Assembly (NCBI GenBank): GCA_012518035.1
Contig: JAAYTL010000050.1
Coordinates: 1-54,375, forward strand
Source of the DNA: Tissierellia bacterium
GTDB taxonomy: Bacteria > Bacillota > Clostridia > Tissierellales > Tissierellaceae
Length of the DNA stretch: 54,375 bases
Direction: 5' to 3'
In this document: positions 9,257 to 17,848 of the stretch, one piece after another
Numbering within the stretch: position 1 is the stretch's first letter
Layout: each line of letters begins with the position of its first letter
The notes under the pieces: model-generated
What the model saw: the letters and a program-made list of their open reading frames with translations, nothing else
Told to the model about the DNA's origin: nothing
The model's database searches: none
Made by a program: the position numbers and the translations under genes

Positions 9257-10066
9257 ATGGAAAATAAAAAGGGAACTGCAATCGTAGTCACATCGGGCAA
9301 GGGTGGAGTTGGCAAGACCACAACCAGTGCTAATTTAGGGACAGGCCTTGCAATGCTTGGCAAGTCAGTTGTTATAGTAGATGCAGATATTGGACTAAGG
9401 AACCTAGACGTAGTTATGGGGCTAGAGAACAGGATTGTATATGACATCGTAGACGTGGTAGAAAAAACCTGCCGCTTAAAACAAGGCCTTATCAGGGACA
9501 AGAGGTTTGAAAAACTTTATCTACTGCCAGCAGCCCAAACCAGGGACAAGTCAGCAGTAAAACCAGAGCAAATGATTGAATTAGTTAATGAGCTCAAGGA
9601 TGAATTCGATTACATAATAATCGACTCCCCAGCAGGTATAGAGCAAGGTTTCCAATATTCCATAGCTGGAGCAGATCTAGCAATCATAGTAACTACTCCA
9701 GAGATATCAGCTGTTAGAGACGCCGACAGGGTAATCGGTATTCTTGAAGCAAAAGGGCTGCATGACCACAGGCTCCTAATCAATAGGATAAGGCCAGATA
9801 TGGTTAAGAAAGGCGACATGATGAATAGGGAGGATATCGAAGATATCCTGGCCATTGATTTAATCGGAATAGTGCCTGATGACGAAGAAATAGTCATATC
9901 AACCAACAAGGGTGAGCCTGCTGTAATAGAAGGAAGATCATTGGCGGGTAAGGCCTATATGAACATAGCAAAGAGAATATTAGGTGAAGAAATAGAGCTC
10001 TTAGATATAGAAGATGATAACGAAGGCAAGATCAGTAAGATATTCAAGCTGATATTCGGAAAATAG
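9257..10066 (+). CDS. minD: Septum site-determining ATPase MinD
   Basis: A deviant Walker A ATPase of 269 aa: SGKGGVGKTTTSANLG (about residues 13-28), the MinD motif DADIGLRNLDVVMGLENR (about 42-59), and Walker B DYIIIDSPAGIE (about 115-126). The C-terminus ends in an amphipathic positively charged helix (GKISKIFKLIFGK), the MinD membrane-targeting sequence. It recruits MinC and is recycled by MinE, encoded next. Confidence 0.98.
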   Translation: MENKKGTAIVVTSGKGGVGKTTTSANLGTGLAMLGKSVVIVDADIGLRNLDVVMGLENRIVYDIVDVVEKTCRLKQGLIRDKRFEKLYLLPAAQTRDKSAVKPEQMIELVNELKDEFDYIIIDSPAGIEQGFQYSIAGADLAIIVTTPEISAVRDADRVIGILEAKGLHDHRLLINRIRPDMVKKGDMMNREDIEDILAIDLIGIVPDDEEIVISTNKGEPAVIEGRSLAGKAYMNIAKRILGEEIELLDIEDDNEGKISKIFKLIFGK

Positions 10067-10078
10067 GAGGGGAGAGTC

Positions 10079-10357
10079 TTGGATCTATTTAAGATGTTTG
10101 GGAAGAAGCAAGAGAAAAGCAAGAATATTGCAAAGGAAAGGCTTAAGTTGGTATTGGTGCATGACAGATCTGACTTATCACCTAGGTTTTTAGATATGAT
10201 AAAAACAGACATAATAAGGGTAATCACAGAATATGCAGATATAGATGAGGAAGGCCTAGACATAAAGATGACCAGGATGAAAAGAGATGGTGATTCAAGA
10301 CCCATGTCCGCCCTGGTTGCCAATATTCCAATCCTTAAGATGAAAAACAAGAATTAG
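10079..10357 (+). CDS. minE: Cell division topological specificity factor MinE
   Basis: 92 aa from a TTG start at 10079, preceded by GGAGGGGAG. Features are an N-terminal amphipathic membrane helix (LFKMFGKKQ), the MinD-binding anti-MinC region with AKERLKLVLVHDRSDLSP (about residues 18-35), and a C-terminal dimerisation domain. It stimulates MinD ATPase and drives oscillation. Its presence implies an oscillating E. coli-type Min system rather than the DivIVA-anchored type, although DivIVA could be encoded elsewhere. Confidence 0.95.
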   Translation: MDLFKMFGKKQEKSKNIAKERLKLVLVHDRSDLSPRFLDMIKTDIIRVITEYADIDEEGLDIKMTRMKRDGDSRPMSALVANIPILKMKNKN

Positions 10358-10392
10358 ATACAAACATATAAGTAAATGTGGTCTAAAACCTA

Positions 10393-10423
10393 GCCTTAAT
10401 AAATATTAATATACTATTAAGGC
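10393..10423 (+). promoter_or_regulatory. Inverted repeat abutting the ribosome site of the SpoIVFA-like gene
   Basis: GCCTTAATA (10393-10401) and TATTAAGGC (10415-10423) are perfect 9-base arms around a 13-base AT loop, immediately before the AGGTGAG ribosome site of the next gene. No T-run follows, so it does not look like a terminator. An operator or a hairpin that tunes translation is possible. Confidence 0.45.
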
Positions 10424-10433
10424 AGGTGAGAAT

Positions 10434-11075
10434 ATGAAGAGGAATTTAAGGAACATATTAGATCTTCTATCGACCAAGGGACCTGATATCTTAAAGAAAC
10501 TTTTACATAAGAGCCTGGTAGCCCTTAGTATAATATTGCTCTTACTATTCTTAAAGTCCTTGGACCTTAAGGCAACTAATGTCTTTTTAGAAAAGGTCAA
10601 GAGCAGTATTAACTATGAATTCAAGCTGGTAGAGGATAGTAAGAAGATATTTAGCAAGGGAAAGGACTTGCTAGATGATTCTAAGAAAGTCCTAGAGGTC
10701 TTCAACCTAGACAATGAGCCAGAATATCCAGCCCCAATCAAAGGCGAGATATTCAAGGGCTACCACAAGGAAACCAATAGGGGAATAGATATCCTATCCC
10801 ATGGAGACACTGAACCCAGGGCCATAGCAGCTGGAATTGTTAAGGATGTTATACTAACCAATAACAAGGGCTACTATGTTACGGTCGAAAGCGAAGAAAT
10901 AGACCATGTTTATGGTTACCTATCCAAATCCTACTTTGTTATAGGAGATAGGGTTTTAGAAGGGGATTTGATAGGCTATTTGGGGACCAATAAAGATGGA
11001 CAAAAATACTTAAGATTTGAAATCATTAAAGATGGGCAGCATGTAAATCCACTAAAATTTATAGAGTTCCAATAG
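10434..11075 (+). CDS. Membrane-anchored LytM/M23-fold protein, SpoIVFA-like, catalytically degenerate
   Basis: 213 aa with one membrane helix (about residues 28-44), a linker, then a C-terminal LytM (peptidase M23) fold (about 100-213). The zinc residues are missing: the HxxxD position reads NRGID, and the terminal HxH strand reads RFE, leaving only one His (DHVYGYLS). An inactive LytM domain downstream of minCD matches SpoIVFA of Bacillus, the regulator of the sigma-K-processing protease SpoIVFB. No SpoIVFB-type site-2 protease follows here, so either it lies elsewhere or the protein has another partner. ATG 10434 follows GGCAGGTGAGAAT. Confidence 0.7.
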   Translation: MKRNLRNILDLLSTKGPDILKKLLHKSLVALSIILLLLFLKSLDLKATNVFLEKVKSSINYEFKLVEDSKKIFSKGKDLLDDSKKVLEVFNLDNEPEYPAPIKGEIFKGYHKETNRGIDILSHGDTEPRAIAAGIVKDVILTNNKGYYVTVESEEIDHVYGYLSKSYFVIGDRVLEGDLIGYLGTNKDGQKYLRFEIIKDGQHVNPLKFIEFQ

Positions 11076-11079
11076 AAAC

Positions 11080-11117
11080 TATACCTCGGTATCCATTGCT
11101 GAGGTATATTATTTTGT
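11080..11117 (+). terminator. Probable intrinsic terminator after the SpoIVFA-like gene
   Basis: TATACCTC (11080-11087) and GAGGTATA (11101-11108) pair over 8 bases with a 13-base loop, followed by TTATTTTGT. It closes the maf-mre-min run. The T tract is interrupted, so strength is uncertain. Confidence 0.55.
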
Positions 11118-11265
11118 CTAAGCCTCTTTCTGTTTCTGCAGGAAAAAGAATAAATTTTCAAAATGAGACTCAAATTAAATCAATCTCAAAAATTAAGGAT
11201 GGATGTTTTTTTGTTTTAAGTATGGTAATATATAATAATACACTTTAGATTAGAAAGGATACATT

Positions 11266-13110
11266 ATGATAGAAAAGAAGAAGTTGGATAGAGTATTAAA
11301 CAAGGTTATAAAACCTGCTAGATACATAGGAATGGAGCAAAACTCCATCATAAAAGACTTAGACAAGGTTAAGGTAAAATTTGCCTTTTGCTTTCCAGAT
11401 GTTTACGATGTGGGTATGTCCCATCTAGGACTCCACATCTTATATAATCTCATAAACCAATATGACGACTTTGCCTGTGAAAGGGTATTTACCCCTTGGA
11501 TAGACATGGAAGAACTCATGCGCAAGGAGGGCATCCCCCTCTACACCCTTGAAAACAAGGAAGAGGTAAGGGATTTTGACATCCTAGGTTTTACCCTCCA
11601 ATATGAGATGAGTTATACTAATATTCTCAATGTCCTAGACCTATCAGGCATACCCCTCCTATCTAGAGACAGGTCTAATGATGACCCTCTAGTAATTGCG
11701 GGAGGTCCCTGTGCCTATAATCCAGAACCCCTAGCGGACTTTATAGATGTTTTTGTCCTAGGGGAGGGGGAAGAAGTAACCCTAGAACTGTTAAATAAAT
11801 ACAAGGAGCATAAGGAAAGGGGTTGGGACAAGGAGTCCTTCTTAAAGGACATCCTTGATATTGAAGGCATCTATGTTCCTAAATTTTATGATGTCCATTA
11901 TAAGGAAGATGGAACCATAAGGGAAATGGTACCCTTAATAGATGAAGCACCTAAAGTGGTTAAAAAGAGAAGAGTAGAGGATTTAGACTCCATGTTTGCA
12001 CCAGAGACCATGATAGTACCCTTTGTTGAGACAGTACATGATAGGGTGGTTCTGGAGTTATTCAGGGGTTGCACCAGGGGATGTAGGTTTTGCCAGGCAG
12101 GCATGCTTTACAGGCCAATCAGGGAGAAATCCCCTTCAAGACTGATGGACTTGGCCAGGGAGCTAGTGGACAATACAGGATATGAGGATATCTCCCTATC
12201 CTCCCTAAGTACCTGCGACTATAGTCAGCTCCAACTCTTGGTTTCCAGCCTTATGAAAGAGCATGGGGAGGACAATGTCGGTGTTTCCCTACCATCCTTA
12301 CGACTGGACTCCTTTTCCATAGATATTCTCAAGGAAATTGAAAAGGTTAGGAAAAGTGGGCTGACCTTTGCACCTGAAGCAGGTAGCCAAAGGCTTAGAA
12401 ATGTCATCAACAAGGGAGTAGATGAAGAGGACTTGGTTAAGGCTGTGAGCTACGCCTTTGATGAAGGCTGGTCCAAAATCAAGCTCTATTTCATGATAGG
12501 CCTGCCTACAGAGACAGATGAAGATGTACTGGGAATCAGGGATTTATCCTACTTGGTAAAGGATATATTCTTTAATGCTCCCAAAGAGAAAAGAAGGGGC
12601 AACTTCTCAGTAACAGCCAGTGGCTCCTGCTTTGTACCCAAGGCCTTTACCCCCTTCCAGTGGGTAAGTCAGGATTCCATAGAGGAGTTTAGGAGGAAGG
12701 CCTACCTGGTCAAGGATAGCATAAAGGATAAGAAGATTACCTTCAACTACCATGATCCAGAAGTAAGCTATGTGGAAGCTGTTATTGCCAGGGGAGATAG
12801 AAGGTTGTCTAGGGTTATAAAGAGGGCCTGGGAAAAGGGTTGCAAATATGATGGCTGGAGAGAACATTTTAATTTCCAACTATGGCAGGAAGCCTTTGAT
12901 GAAGAGGACATAGACGGTGGATTTTACGCACAAAGGGAAAGGAATGAGGATGAACTCTTCCCTTGGGACTTTATCGATATAGGGGTGTCTAAAAAGTATT
13001 TATACAGGGAATACCAAAAATCCCTGGCAGGCCAATTGACCCATGACTGTAGGCTAGCATGTACAGGATGTGGCATCAGGGACTGCTCCATGAGAGGTGT
13101 TTTTAATTGA
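11266..13110 (+). CDS. TIGR03960 family B12-binding-domain radical SAM protein
   Basis: A protein of 614 aa. The N-terminal half resembles a cobalamin-binding Rossmann domain (FCFPDVYDVGMSHLGLH, about residues 40-56). The radical SAM core has CTRGCRFCQ (about 268-276), the CxxxCxxC site for a 4Fe-4S cluster, then a TPE/GSQRLR-type segment (APEAGSQRLR). The C-terminus has further cysteines (CRLACTGCGIRDCSMRG), which may bind a second cluster. Members are found next to TIGR03936 and rng/rplU in many clostridia. The substrate is unknown; a tRNA or ribosome-linked modification has been suggested by context only. It overlaps the next gene by 4 bases, indicating translational coupling. Confidence 0.9.
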   Translation: MIEKKKLDRVLNKVIKPARYIGMEQNSIIKDLDKVKVKFAFCFPDVYDVGMSHLGLHILYNLINQYDDFACERVFTPWIDMEELMRKEGIPLYTLENKEEVRDFDILGFTLQYEMSYTNILNVLDLSGIPLLSRDRSNDDPLVIAGGPCAYNPEPLADFIDVFVLGEGEEVTLELLNKYKEHKERGWDKESFLKDILDIEGIYVPKFYDVHYKEDGTIREMVPLIDEAPKVVKKRRVEDLDSMFAPETMIVPFVETVHDRVVLELFRGCTRGCRFCQAGMLYRPIREKSPSRLMDLARELVDNTGYEDISLSSLSTCDYSQLQLLVSSLMKEHGEDNVGVSLPSLRLDSFSIDILKEIEKVRKSGLTFAPEAGSQRLRNVINKGVDEEDLVKAVSYAFDEGWSKIKLYFMIGLPTETDEDVLGIRDLSYLVKDIFFNAPKEKRRGNFSVTASGSCFVPKAFTPFQWVSQDSIEEFRRKAYLVKDSIKDKKITFNYHDPEVSYVEAVIARGDRRLSRVIKRAWEKGCKYDGWREHFNFQLWQEAFDEEDIDGGFYAQRERNEDELFPWDFIDIGVSKKYLYREYQKSLAGQLTHDCRLACTGCGIRDCSMRGVFN

Positions 13111-13805
13111 TATTAAGGGTAAAATTTAATAAGAAGAATTATTTGAAATATATAGGGCATTTAGATTTACTACGCCTCTTCCAGAGGACCTTTAGGAGGG
13201 CAGGGATTCCTGTTAAGTATTCCCAGGGATTCAATCCCCATCCAAAGTTTTCAATAGCCAATCCCCTTTCATTAGGGATAGAGAGCGAAGGGGAGTATAT
13301 GGATATAGAGTTAGAGGATAAGGTAGATATTGATGACTTTACACAAAAGATGAACCAGGTCTTGCCCAAGGATATCAGGATTCTAAGAGCAATATATCCT
13401 AAGGAAAACAAGTCCATATCCTCAGAGTTATCCTGGGCCCTCTATGGGGTTACATTGGAAATTGAGGAAGACCTAAGTATCGAAGATATCCAAGAAAGAC
13501 TAGACAACTGGCTAGCCAGGGGTGGAATAATAATATCCCGACTCAGAAAACAAGGTAAGAGAAAGGTCATGAAGGAAGAGGATATCGCCCCCCTGATAGG
13601 TGGCATAGATGTCAGGGATAAGACAGGGTCAGAAGTCACCCTGGAAGTCCTTATGAGGGTAGGAGAAGATGGAAACCTCAGACCCTTTGACTTCATAGAT
13701 GCCTTAAAGGCTAGTGATATCATTAAGCTTGATAAGGATTCGGTCTCCTTGATAAGGAAAGCCTTATATAAGGAAGATGGAGACCAGCTATACGAACCAA
13801 TCTAG
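13107..13805 (+). CDS. TIGR03936 family radical-SAM-associated protein (DUF2344)
   Basis: 232 aa from a TTG start at 13107 that overlaps the previous stop codon. The N-terminus is typical of the family: RVKFNKKNYLKYIGHLDLL followed by RAGIPVKYSQGFNPHPK (about residues 33-49). It has no radical SAM cysteines itself and accompanies the TIGR03960 enzyme, sometimes as a fusion in other genomes. It may act as its substrate-handling partner; this is inference from the fused and coupled arrangement. RNase G follows 9 bases later. Confidence 0.9.
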   Translation: MILRVKFNKKNYLKYIGHLDLLRLFQRTFRRAGIPVKYSQGFNPHPKFSIANPLSLGIESEGEYMDIELEDKVDIDDFTQKMNQVLPKDIRILRAIYPKENKSISSELSWALYGVTLEIEEDLSIEDIQERLDNWLARGGIIISRLRKQGKRKVMKEEDIAPLIGGIDVRDKTGSEVTLEVLMRVGEDGNLRPFDFIDALKASDIIKLDKDSVSLIRKALYKEDGDQLYEPI

Positions 13806-13814
13806 AATGGGAGT

Positions 13815-15047
13815 ATGTCTATGGATTATATATTTATAAGCTCCAAGGATGGAATCAATAAGGTGGGAGTTGTTGAAAACAACCGGCTGGTTGAATTCTA
13901 TACTGAGGAAGAAAATGATACAAAATTAGTAGGCAATGTATATAGGGGAAGAGTAGAGAACGTACTTAGGGGTATGGGGGCTGCCTTTGTAAATATCGGC
14001 GAGGGCAGGAATGCCTACCTCTATGTTAAAGATGCCTATAATAAGGAACAACTATTATCCAAGAAGAAATATTCCATAGACCAGGTCATAAAATCTGGCC
14101 AGGAAGTCATGGTCCAGGTCATCAAGGAACCCCTGGGTTCTAAAGGTCCCAAGGTGACCACCCATATCAGTCTACCTGGTAGATATGTAGTCCTTACACC
14201 TTTTTCCAAGGATATAAATATATCCAGGAAAATAAGCAAGAAGTCCGAAATCATAAGGCTAAAGGAGCTTGGCCAAAGAATCATAGAAGATGATATAGGT
14301 ATGATTTTTAGGACCAATGCCAAAGATAAGGACGAGGACATAATCCAAGCTGAGTATAAGCAACTATTAGCCATCTATAGGAAGATAGAGATGCAGAAGG
14401 GCTTCCTTCCTACACCTAAGAGAATCTACAAGGAATTAGACTTAATCTACAAAATTGTTAGAGAGACCTTCAATGAAAGGGACTATCAGATAATCGTGAA
14501 CAACAAGGAAGTCTATGACAACATACTAGAATTGGGCTACTTCTACTCCATTCCTGTAGAAAAAAGGATTATCCTGGATGAAGGCTTCTGTATGGAAGAG
14601 CATGCGGATATCCAAAATGACCTCCAACAGGCCTTCAAGAGAAAGGTCCCCCTAGATAACGGAGGCTACATAGTCATAGATGAAACTGAGGCCCTTACAG
14701 CCATTGATATTAACACAGGTAAATATACAGGCAATTTGTCCCTGAAGGATACCGTCTTAAGGACCAACCTGCTAGCAGCTGAAGAAATAGCCAGACAGAT
14801 TCGACTCAGGGATATAGGTGGTATTATTATCATTGATTTTATAGATATGAAAAGTAAAAGTGACAAATCAGAGGTCCTATCCAGACTGGCCAAGTGCTTT
14901 AAACTAGATAGGAACCAGCCCAATATAATTGGTATAACCAAATTAAATCTAGTAGAGATAACCAGAAAGAAAATCAGGCCCACCCTGGACAGTACCATAT
15001 CCATAACCTGTCCAACCTGCCTGGGTAGGGGGCGGATTCAAAAATAA
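13815..15047 (+). CDS. rng: Ribonuclease E/G family protein (RNase G)
   Basis: A compact RNase E/G of 410 aa. Order: an S1-like RNA-binding domain (about residues 35-115, [20 protein letters not shown]), the 5'-sensor/RNase H-like region, and the catalytic DNase I-like segment with [16 protein letters not shown] (about 288-303) and IIDFIDM (Asp residues that bind Mg2+). It ends in CPTC (Zn-link) and GRGRIQK. It cleaves single-stranded RNA, probably in rRNA maturation and mRNA decay. It lacks the long C-terminal scaffold of RNase E. Position upstream of rplU-prp-rpmA is standard in Firmicutes. Confidence 0.95.
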   Translation: MSMDYIFISSKDGINKVGVVENNRLVEFYTEEENDTKLVGNVYRGRVENVLRGMGAAFVNIGEGRNAYLYVKDAYNKEQLLSKKKYSIDQVIKSGQEVMVQVIKEPLGSKGPKVTTHISLPGRYVVLTPFSKDINISRKISKKSEIIRLKELGQRIIEDDIGMIFRTNAKDKDEDIIQAEYKQLLAIYRKIEMQKGFLPTPKRIYKELDLIYKIVRETFNERDYQIIVNNKEVYDNILELGYFYSIPVEKRIILDEGFCMEEHADIQNDLQQAFKRKVPLDNGGYIVIDETEALTAIDINTGKYTGNLSLKDTVLRTNLLAAEEIARQIRLRDIGGIIIIDFIDMKSKSDKSEVLSRLAKCFKLDRNQPNIIGITKLNLVEITRKKIRPTLDSTISITCPTCLGRGRIQK

Positions 15048-15052
15048 AAATC

Positions 15053-15081
15053 TTGACAAAACCTACTAGATTTGTTAAAAT
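15053..15081 (+). promoter_or_regulatory. Sigma-A-type promoter for the rplU operon
   Basis: TTGACA (15053-15058), 17-base spacer, TAAAAT (15076-15081). It begins six bases after the rng stop codon and lies just upstream of the L21 leader, so ribosomal protein transcription starts here even if there is read-through from rng. Confidence 0.75.
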
Positions 15082-15084
15082 GTT

Positions 15085-15158
15085 TTGGTGTGGAGCCGCT
15101 CAATTTAGGTTTTCAAGCATAGCACCTAATATTGGCGAGACTAGGTTAGAGGAGGTGC
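15085..15158 (+). promoter_or_regulatory. Ribosomal protein L21 leader RNA
   Basis: The roughly 75-base leader between the promoter and rplU has GGTGTGGAGCCGCTC, TTTTCAAGCATAGCACCTAA and TGGCGAGACT. These match my recollection of the conserved segments of the Firmicute L21 leader (Rfam L21_leader), which is thought to bind an r-protein for autoregulation. A covariance-model search would settle it. The open frame running through it from 15053 is not a real N-terminal extension of L21. Confidence 0.65.
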
Positions 15159-15163
15159 CGAGT

Positions 15164-15475
15164 ATGTACGCTGTTATAGAAACAGGAGGCAAACAATATA
15201 GGGTTCAAGAAGGCGATACCCTATTTGTAGAAAAGTTAGATGCAGAAGTTGGAGCAACTGTAGATTTTGATAAGGTACTTATCTTATCAAAGGAAGGTGA
15301 GCTCTTAGCTGGCAAGCCTTACCTTGAAGGAGCAAAGGTTGAAGCTAGTGTTCTAGAACAAGGTAAAGCAAAGAAAATCATTGTATACAAGTATAGAGCT
15401 AAGAAAAACTACAGAAAGAAAGCAGGTCATCGTCAGCCATATACAAGGGTAAAAATTGAAAAGATAGTAGGCTAG
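15164..15475 (+). CDS. rplU: 50S ribosomal protein L21
   Basis: A 103-aa L21 beginning [18 protein letters not shown], the invariant N-terminus. It also has the conserved [24 protein letters not shown] segment split over about residues 70-93 that contacts 23S rRNA. The start ATG 15164 has GAGGAGGTG upstream. A longer open frame exists from 15053 but covers the leader RNA and was rejected. First gene of the rplU-prp-rpmA unit. Confidence 0.98.
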   Translation: MYAVIETGGKQYRVQEGDTLFVEKLDAEVGATVDFDKVLILSKEGELLAGKPYLEGAKVEASVLEQGKAKKIIVYKYRAKKNYRKKAGHRQPYTRVKIEKIVG

Positions 15476-15477
15476 AC

Positions 15478-15813
15478 ATGATTCGTGTTAAGATCTTTAG
15501 AAATAAGGATAGTATAAGAGGATTTGAAGTTAAGGGGCATGCAGAATATGCGGCCTATGGTCAAGATATAGTATGTGCTGCAATCTCCGTCCTGTCAATA
15601 ACTACCCTAAACTCCCTGATAGAAATCTGCGGGATAGACAAGGAAAGACTGGACTACAGGATTGATGAGGAAACGGGATTTGTAGACCTACATTTACCTA
15701 GAAATTTAAGTGAAGAAATATTCAATAATAGTCAAATTGTTTTAAGAACTTTTGAGTTAGGAGTTAAATCCATAGAAGAAAGTTACCCAAATAATGTGAC
15801 TCTCATGGAATAG
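15478..15813 (+). CDS. prp: Ribosomal-processing cysteine protease Prp
   Basis: 111 aa. The catalytic dyad is visible as KGHAEYA (His near residue 21) and DIVCAAIS (Cys near residue 33), the arrangement in Prp/YsxB. Prp removes an N-terminal extension from L27, a step required for functional ribosomes in Firmicutes. The downstream rpmA product has exactly such an extension. The ATG at 15478 is 2 bases after the rplU stop codon, suggesting coupled translation. Confidence 0.95.
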   Translation: MIRVKIFRNKDSIRGFEVKGHAEYAAYGQDIVCAAISVLSITTLNSLIEICGIDKERLDYRIDEETGFVDLHLPRNLSEEIFNNSQIVLRTFELGVKSIEESYPNNVTLME

Positions 15814-15826
15814 GGAGGTGTAACAG

Positions 15827-16117
15827 ATGATCAAATTGAATTTGCAATTATTTGCTTCTAAAAAGGGAGTAGGTAGCTCCAGGAACGGTAGAGACAGTAG
15901 GGCAAAGAGACTGGGTGTTAAAAGAGGAGCTGGTCAATTCGTACTAGCTGGTAATATCCTAGTTAGACAAAGAGGAACTAAAATCCACCCAGGCGTTAAT
16001 GTAAGAAGAGGTAGTGACGATACTCTGTTTGCAACAGTAGATGGAGTAGTAAAATTCGAAAGAATGGGTAGAGATAGAAAGAAAGTTAGTGTTTATCCAG
16101 TTGAAGAATTAGCATAA
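15827..16117 (+). CDS. rpmA: 50S ribosomal protein L27 with cleavable N-terminal extension
   Basis: A 96-aa L27. The N-terminus reads [18 protein letters not shown]; the LNLQLF segment is the Prp cleavage site and mature L27 should start at the Ala of ASKKG. The rest, with [16 protein letters not shown] and [10 protein letters not shown], is typical. L27's N-terminal arm reaches the peptidyl transferase centre. RBS GGGAGGTGTAACAG before ATG 15827; it is 13 bases after prp. Confidence 0.98.
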   Translation: MIKLNLQLFASKKGVGSSRNGRDSRAKRLGVKRGAGQFVLAGNILVRQRGTKIHPGVNVRRGSDDTLFATVDGVVKFERMGRDRKKVSVYPVEELA

Positions 16118-16123
16118 TTTATG

Positions 16124-16150
16124 AGCTTGCCAATAGGCAAGCTTTATTTA
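16124..16150 (+). terminator. Intrinsic terminator after rpmA
   Basis: AGCTTGCC (16124-16131), AATA loop, GGCAAGCT (16136-16143), then TTATTTA. A stable 8-base stem ends the rplU-prp-rpmA transcript. The following 80 bases before obg contain TATAAT at 16187-16192 but no convincing -35 box. Confidence 0.8.
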
Positions 16151-16232
16151 TCTAATAAAGACCTAGATTATTCATATACTAAGTACTATAATGAACTTAA
16201 GTATAGATTAAGTGTTAGAGGATGATGACCAT

Positions 16233-17507
16233 ATGTTTATAGATGTAGCCAAGATCTCCGTAAAAGGAGGCAAGGGTGGAAATGGAATAGTAGCCTGGAG
16301 GAGAGAAAAGTTCGAGCCTTCAGGTGGTCCCTACGGTGGAGACGGAGGAGACGGTGGCTCCGTAATCCTAAAGGCCGATGAAGGAATAAGGACCCTGATG
16401 GACTTTAGGTACAAGAGGCACTACAGCGGGGAAAATGGAGAAGACGGAAGAACCAAAAGACAATATGGCAAGAAGGGTCAGGACACCATCATTAGGGTAC
16501 CAGTAGGCACCCTAGTTAAGGACGCTAAAACCAAAAGAGTAATAGTGGATTTAAAGCATAAGGACCAGGAATTCGTAATAGCCAAGGGGGGCAAGGGGGG
16601 CAGAGGAAACGCCAGATTTGCTACACCTACCAGGCAGGCCCCTGGATTTGCAGAGCCAGGCACCAAGGGCCAGGAATTAGAAATTATCCTGGAATTAAAG
16701 CTCCTGGCAGATGTGGGCCTCATAGGTTATCCCAATGTAGGGAAATCCACAATCTTGTCCATGCTGTCAGCAGCCAAGCCCAAGATAGCCAACTATCATT
16801 TTACCACCCTCCAGCCCAATCTAGGAGTGGTCAGGGTGGATGAAGGAAAGAGCTTTGTCCTGGCTGATATCCCAGGACTTATAGAGGGTGCTTCAGAGGG
16901 TGTAGGCCTAGGCCATGACTTCCTAAGGCACATAGAAAGGACCAGGGTCCTAGTCCATGTCCTAGATGCATCTGGTTTAGAAGGCAGGGACCCGGTAGAG
17001 GATTTTTATAAGATAAACGATGAATTATTCCAGTACAACCCCAAATTAGAGGATAAGCCCCAGTTGATTGTGGCCAATAAGATGGACCTCCCTGGAGCTG
17101 AAGAAAATTTGGAGATGATAAGGGCGGAATTTGAGCCCCAAGGAATCCAGGTGTTTGAGACCTCAGCAGCTACAAGCCAGGGAGTGGCAGATCTGAAGTA
17201 TTCCATTTGGGAGTTACTGACCACCCATGAGGGGGATTATGAAACCTTTGATGAAGAATATGAAGAATTTGAAATTGTAGAGGAAGAAGAAACAGTCATA
17301 GTCAAGAAGGAGGATGGAATCTATATAGTAGAGGGAACCTTTGTTGAGAGGCTCCTAGAAGCAACCTATTTCGACGATATAGACTCTTTAAGATATTTCC
17401 AAGATGCCCTTAGGAAAAGAGGCATAGTTGAAGAATTGGAAAAGCTAGGTATTGAAGAGGGAGAGTCAGTATTTATCAGCGGCTATGAGTTTGAATTCTT
17501 CCATTAA
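16233..17507 (+). CDS. obg: GTPase Obg
   Basis: About 424 aa. The N-terminal glycine-rich Obg fold has KGGKGGNGIVAWRREKFEP (about residues 11-29) and repeated GGDGG. The G domain has GYPNVGKST (G1), DIPGLIEGA (G3) and NKMD (G4). A C-terminal OCT domain ends near EGESVFISGYEF. Obg is an essential 50S-assembly and stress GTPase. The frame is open from GTG 16212, but family N-termini begin MFIDxAKI, so I use ATG 16233, with AGAGG at 16217-16221. A conserved ribosome-assembly neighbourhood follows (yhbY, nadD, yqeK, rsfS). Confidence 0.97.
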   Translation: MFIDVAKISVKGGKGGNGIVAWRREKFEPSGGPYGGDGGDGGSVILKADEGIRTLMDFRYKRHYSGENGEDGRTKRQYGKKGQDTIIRVPVGTLVKDAKTKRVIVDLKHKDQEFVIAKGGKGGRGNARFATPTRQAPGFAEPGTKGQELEIILELKLLADVGLIGYPNVGKSTILSMLSAAKPKIANYHFTTLQPNLGVVRVDEGKSFVLADIPGLIEGASEGVGLGHDFLRHIERTRVLVHVLDASGLEGRDPVEDFYKINDELFQYNPKLEDKPQLIVANKMDLPGAEENLEMIRAEFEPQGIQVFETSAATSQGVADLKYSIWELLTTHEGDYETFDEEYEEFEIVEEEETVIVKKEDGIYIVEGTFVERLLEATYFDDIDSLRYFQDALRKRGIVEELEKLGIEEGESVFISGYEFEFFH

Positions 17508-17521
17508 AAGGAGTGTCAGGA

Positions 17522-17812
17522 TTGTTAACAGGTAAGCAAAGAAGTTATTTAAAGGCAAAGGCCAATAGCCTGGAACCAATTTTTCAAATAGGTAAAAATG
17601 GTATAACAGATAACTTCATCAAGCAAGTAGATGAAGCCCTAGAAGCCAGGGAATTGGTAAAGATTAAGATTTTACAAAATATAGACTTAGATGCCAAAGA
17701 AGTTGCAAGCGAACTAGCCCGCCTACTAGACGCGGAGTATGTACAAAGCATAGGGAGTAAGCTAGTCCTATACAGGGAATCCAAGGAGAATAAAAAGATC
17801 CAATTACCCTAG
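17522..17812 (+). CDS. yhbY: YhbY family ribosome assembly RNA-binding protein
   Basis: A CRM-domain protein of about 96 aa starting MLTGKQRSYLKAKA, with IFQIGKNGI (the GKNG RNA-binding loop, about residues 21-29). It binds pre-50S particles. The frame opens at GTG 17513, but AAGGAG (17507-17512) touches that codon; TTG 17522 has proper 9-base spacing and gives the family N-terminus. Sits between obg and nadD. Confidence 0.93.
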   Translation: MLTGKQRSYLKAKANSLEPIFQIGKNGITDNFIKQVDEALEARELVKIKILQNIDLDAKEVASELARLLDAEYVQSIGSKLVLYRESKENKKIQLP

Positions 17813-17848
17813 GACAGTTATTTTCTTGAAATATAAAGGAGAATTCTT

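Noticed and set aside
11160-11190. TGAGA/TCTCA inverted repeat upstream of the TIGR03960 gene
   Set aside because: Only five pairs with a 15-base loop in AT-rich sequence; likely chance.
15053-15163. N-terminal extension of ribosomal protein L21
   Set aside because: L21 proteins begin [11 protein letters not shown]; the upstream frame covers a promoter and leader RNA.
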